Below are positions 62,972 through 64,000 of a stretch of DNA of 64,000 nucleotides, piece by piece; position 1 is the first letter of the stretch; every line of letters begins with the position of its first letter. The notes under the pieces are model-generated. The model ran no database searches. It was not told the origin of the DNA and saw nothing but the letters and a program-made list of their open reading frames with translations. The stretch covers positions 1 to 64,000 of the forward strand of contig DUSS01000070.1 in NCBI GenBank assembly GCA_012842495.1, given 5' to 3'. This DNA is from Candidatus Fermentithermobacillaceae bacterium. GTDB lineage: Bacteria > Bacillota > Sulfobacillia > Fermentithermobacillales > DUSS01. The translations under genes were made by a program, and so were the position numbers.

Positions 62972-64000
62972 TATTTACCCTCTTCGGCGCTGGGAATGTA
63001 GACACACGTCTTGAGGAATTCTCTTGATACTACGGTGCTTCCTTCCTTCTTCAACCTGTATGTTTCCACTACGAGGCCGGGCCTTTTGCCCTCTTCCGGG
63101 TGCTCGGCCACAACTACGGGCAAAAGCTCGTAATGATACCGGGAAGGCGGACCGTACACCCTCGCCACTACCATCCCGTCTTCTACCCAAACCCCGAAAA
63201 CGACCGGACCACTCAGGTTATTCCTGATTCTCAGATCCATATACCCCCAGGCTACGCCGGCATCGCGTCCGGGATCGGCGTACTTAACCGGGATCCCGTG
63301 ATTTCGCCATTCCCGAAACTCCATCCCGGCCAGGGCCGCGGCATTGAAAAGCGTAGTGCTGACCTGACATATACCCCCTCCGATGTCGGGCTCCATGTGA
63401 TCTCCCACGACCACCGGAGCGTATCTATATCCCCTTTCTGCGGTTCGGGGGCCCACCGTCTCGTTGAAGGAAAACACCTCACCCGGCTTAAGTACTGTGC
63501 CGTGAACGGCCCTAGCAGAAAGCACCAGGTTCACCGTTCTATCCTTTTCCTCCGGGTCATAACGTGTGCTCCACTCCGCGAGCAGAGTAAGCTCGGGAAG
63601 GTCCGTGGGCGGGGGCGCAGGGATCTCGGTGTACCTTACCGTGATCCTCGGGCCCTCCACGCCGGCAAGAGCTTGCCGCACGTCTTCGGGCGTAACCACC
63701 TGACCGGGCTCAGGCAGAAGTATTACGAGGTCCCTACCTTTAAAACCATACCGGGTCCCTTCCGGGGGGCACGAAAGTTCACGGGCGATCCGTTCGAGCA
63801 CTTCGGTGGGGCGGGAATTGCCTATTTGGGCGGATGCAGCCATCACCGTGCGCGGACCGAGCCTCCAAAAAAACCCGGGCACGAACGCGGGTTTCTTCTC
63901 CGTGAGTTTCTCCAGTTGCTTTTCGACCAAGACTTTGTCGACGACCAGCTCGATATCGCGTGCCTCCACCCGTACCTCGCGACGACCTGCGACGAAGACG
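62971..64000 (-). CDS. VanW/YoaR-family protein, 5' end beyond the window
   Basis: 343 residues are visible and the frame stays open to the right edge, so the N-terminus is missing. Residues up to ~130 of the visible part look like the PG-binding-4-like region of YoaR proteins (DIELVVDKVLVEKQLEKL). The VanW domain follows: LSARAVHGTVLKPGEVFSFN, GYRYAPVVVGDHMEPDIG, GGICQVSTTLFNAAALAGM and DLRIRNNLSGPVVF. A membrane anchor is expected upstream. The family is linked to the cell wall, and some members sit near vancomycin resistance genes, but its reaction is unknown. It precedes holA with overlapping stop and start codons. Confidence 0.9.
   Translation of the reverse strand, partial: VFVAGRREVRVEARDIELVVDKVLVEKQLEKLTEKKPAFVPGFFWRLGPRTVMAASAQIGNSRPTEVLERIARELSCPPEGTRYGFKGRDLVILLPEPGQVVTPEDVRQALAGVEGPRITVRYTEIPAPPPTDLPELTLLAEWSTRYDPEEKDRTVNLVLSARAVHGTVLKPGEVFSFNETVGPRTAERGYRYAPVVVGDHMEPDIGGGICQVSTTLFNAAALAGMEFREWRNHGIPVKYADPGRDAGVAWGYMDLRIRNNLSGPVVFGVWVEDGMVVARVYGPPSRYHYELLPVVVAEHPEEGKRPGLVVETYRLKKEGSTVVSREFLKTCVYIPSAEEGK

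Overview
The window reads as chromosomal DNA of a moderately GC-rich, spore-forming, anaerobic and probably thermophilic member of the Bacillota (Clostridia-like). Sporulation and germination are shown by gerA/gerB/gerC, SleB-type hydrolase and SpoIIP. Anaerobic metabolism is shown by an [FeFe]-hydrogenase operon and a tungsten-type aldehyde:ferredoxin oxidoreductase. A thermophilic habit is suggested by a branched-chain polyamine synthase (BpsA family) and an archaeal-type (group III) chaperonin. No rRNA, tRNA, CRISPR array, insertion sequence or prophage was recognised.

Layout. 0-9 kb: housekeeping and catabolic genes, mostly on the minus strand (lipid kinase, AOR with a MoaD-like protein, BpsA, OGG glycosylase, HAD phosphatase, asparaginase-family Ntn hydrolase, amidohydrolase). 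9-11.2 kb: niaR; a c-di-AMP (ydaO-type) riboswitch in front of a SleB-like hydrolase; and an ECF S-component that looks like niaX, with a NiaR-like operator inside its promoter. 11.2-17 kb: an accessory stretch of poorly known, possibly spore- or surface-related proteins, two of which share a C-F-RPFPPFNP-DFF peptide. 17-21.4 kb: a gerABC germinant-receptor operon ending in a small two-helix membrane protein. 21.5-22.2 kb: a coiled-coil gene built of seven 42-bp repeats.

22.9-32.4 kb: a hydrogenase operon on the minus strand. It encodes an ECF-like membrane protein, a fused anti-sigma-type ATPase/sensory [FeFe]-hydrogenase, a DRTGG protein, HydC (NuoE), a second small ATPase, a 2Fe-2S protein, a HydB-NfnB fusion and catalytic HydA. 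The likely working picture is that HydABC exchanges electrons between NAD(P)H, ferredoxin and H2, while the HydS-like protein and the kinase-like proteins report H2 or redox state. A palindrome sits on the predicted transcription start of this operon.

32.5-40.5 kb: a NitT/TauT-like ABC pair, a GntR-controlled ABC exporter (YtrA type), an MFS transporter and murB. 40.5-48.4 kb: pcrA-ligA-gatC-gatA-gatB. 48.4-52.3 kb: an RND efflux pump behind a MarR regulator. 52.5-60 kb: ddl, mtaB, rsmE, dnaJ, group III chaperonin and hrcA under a perfect CIRCE element, with no grpE or dnaK between hrcA and dnaJ. 60-64 kb: spoIIP, a holin-like membrane protein, rpsT (plus strand), holA and a VanW/YoaR protein cut by the right edge.
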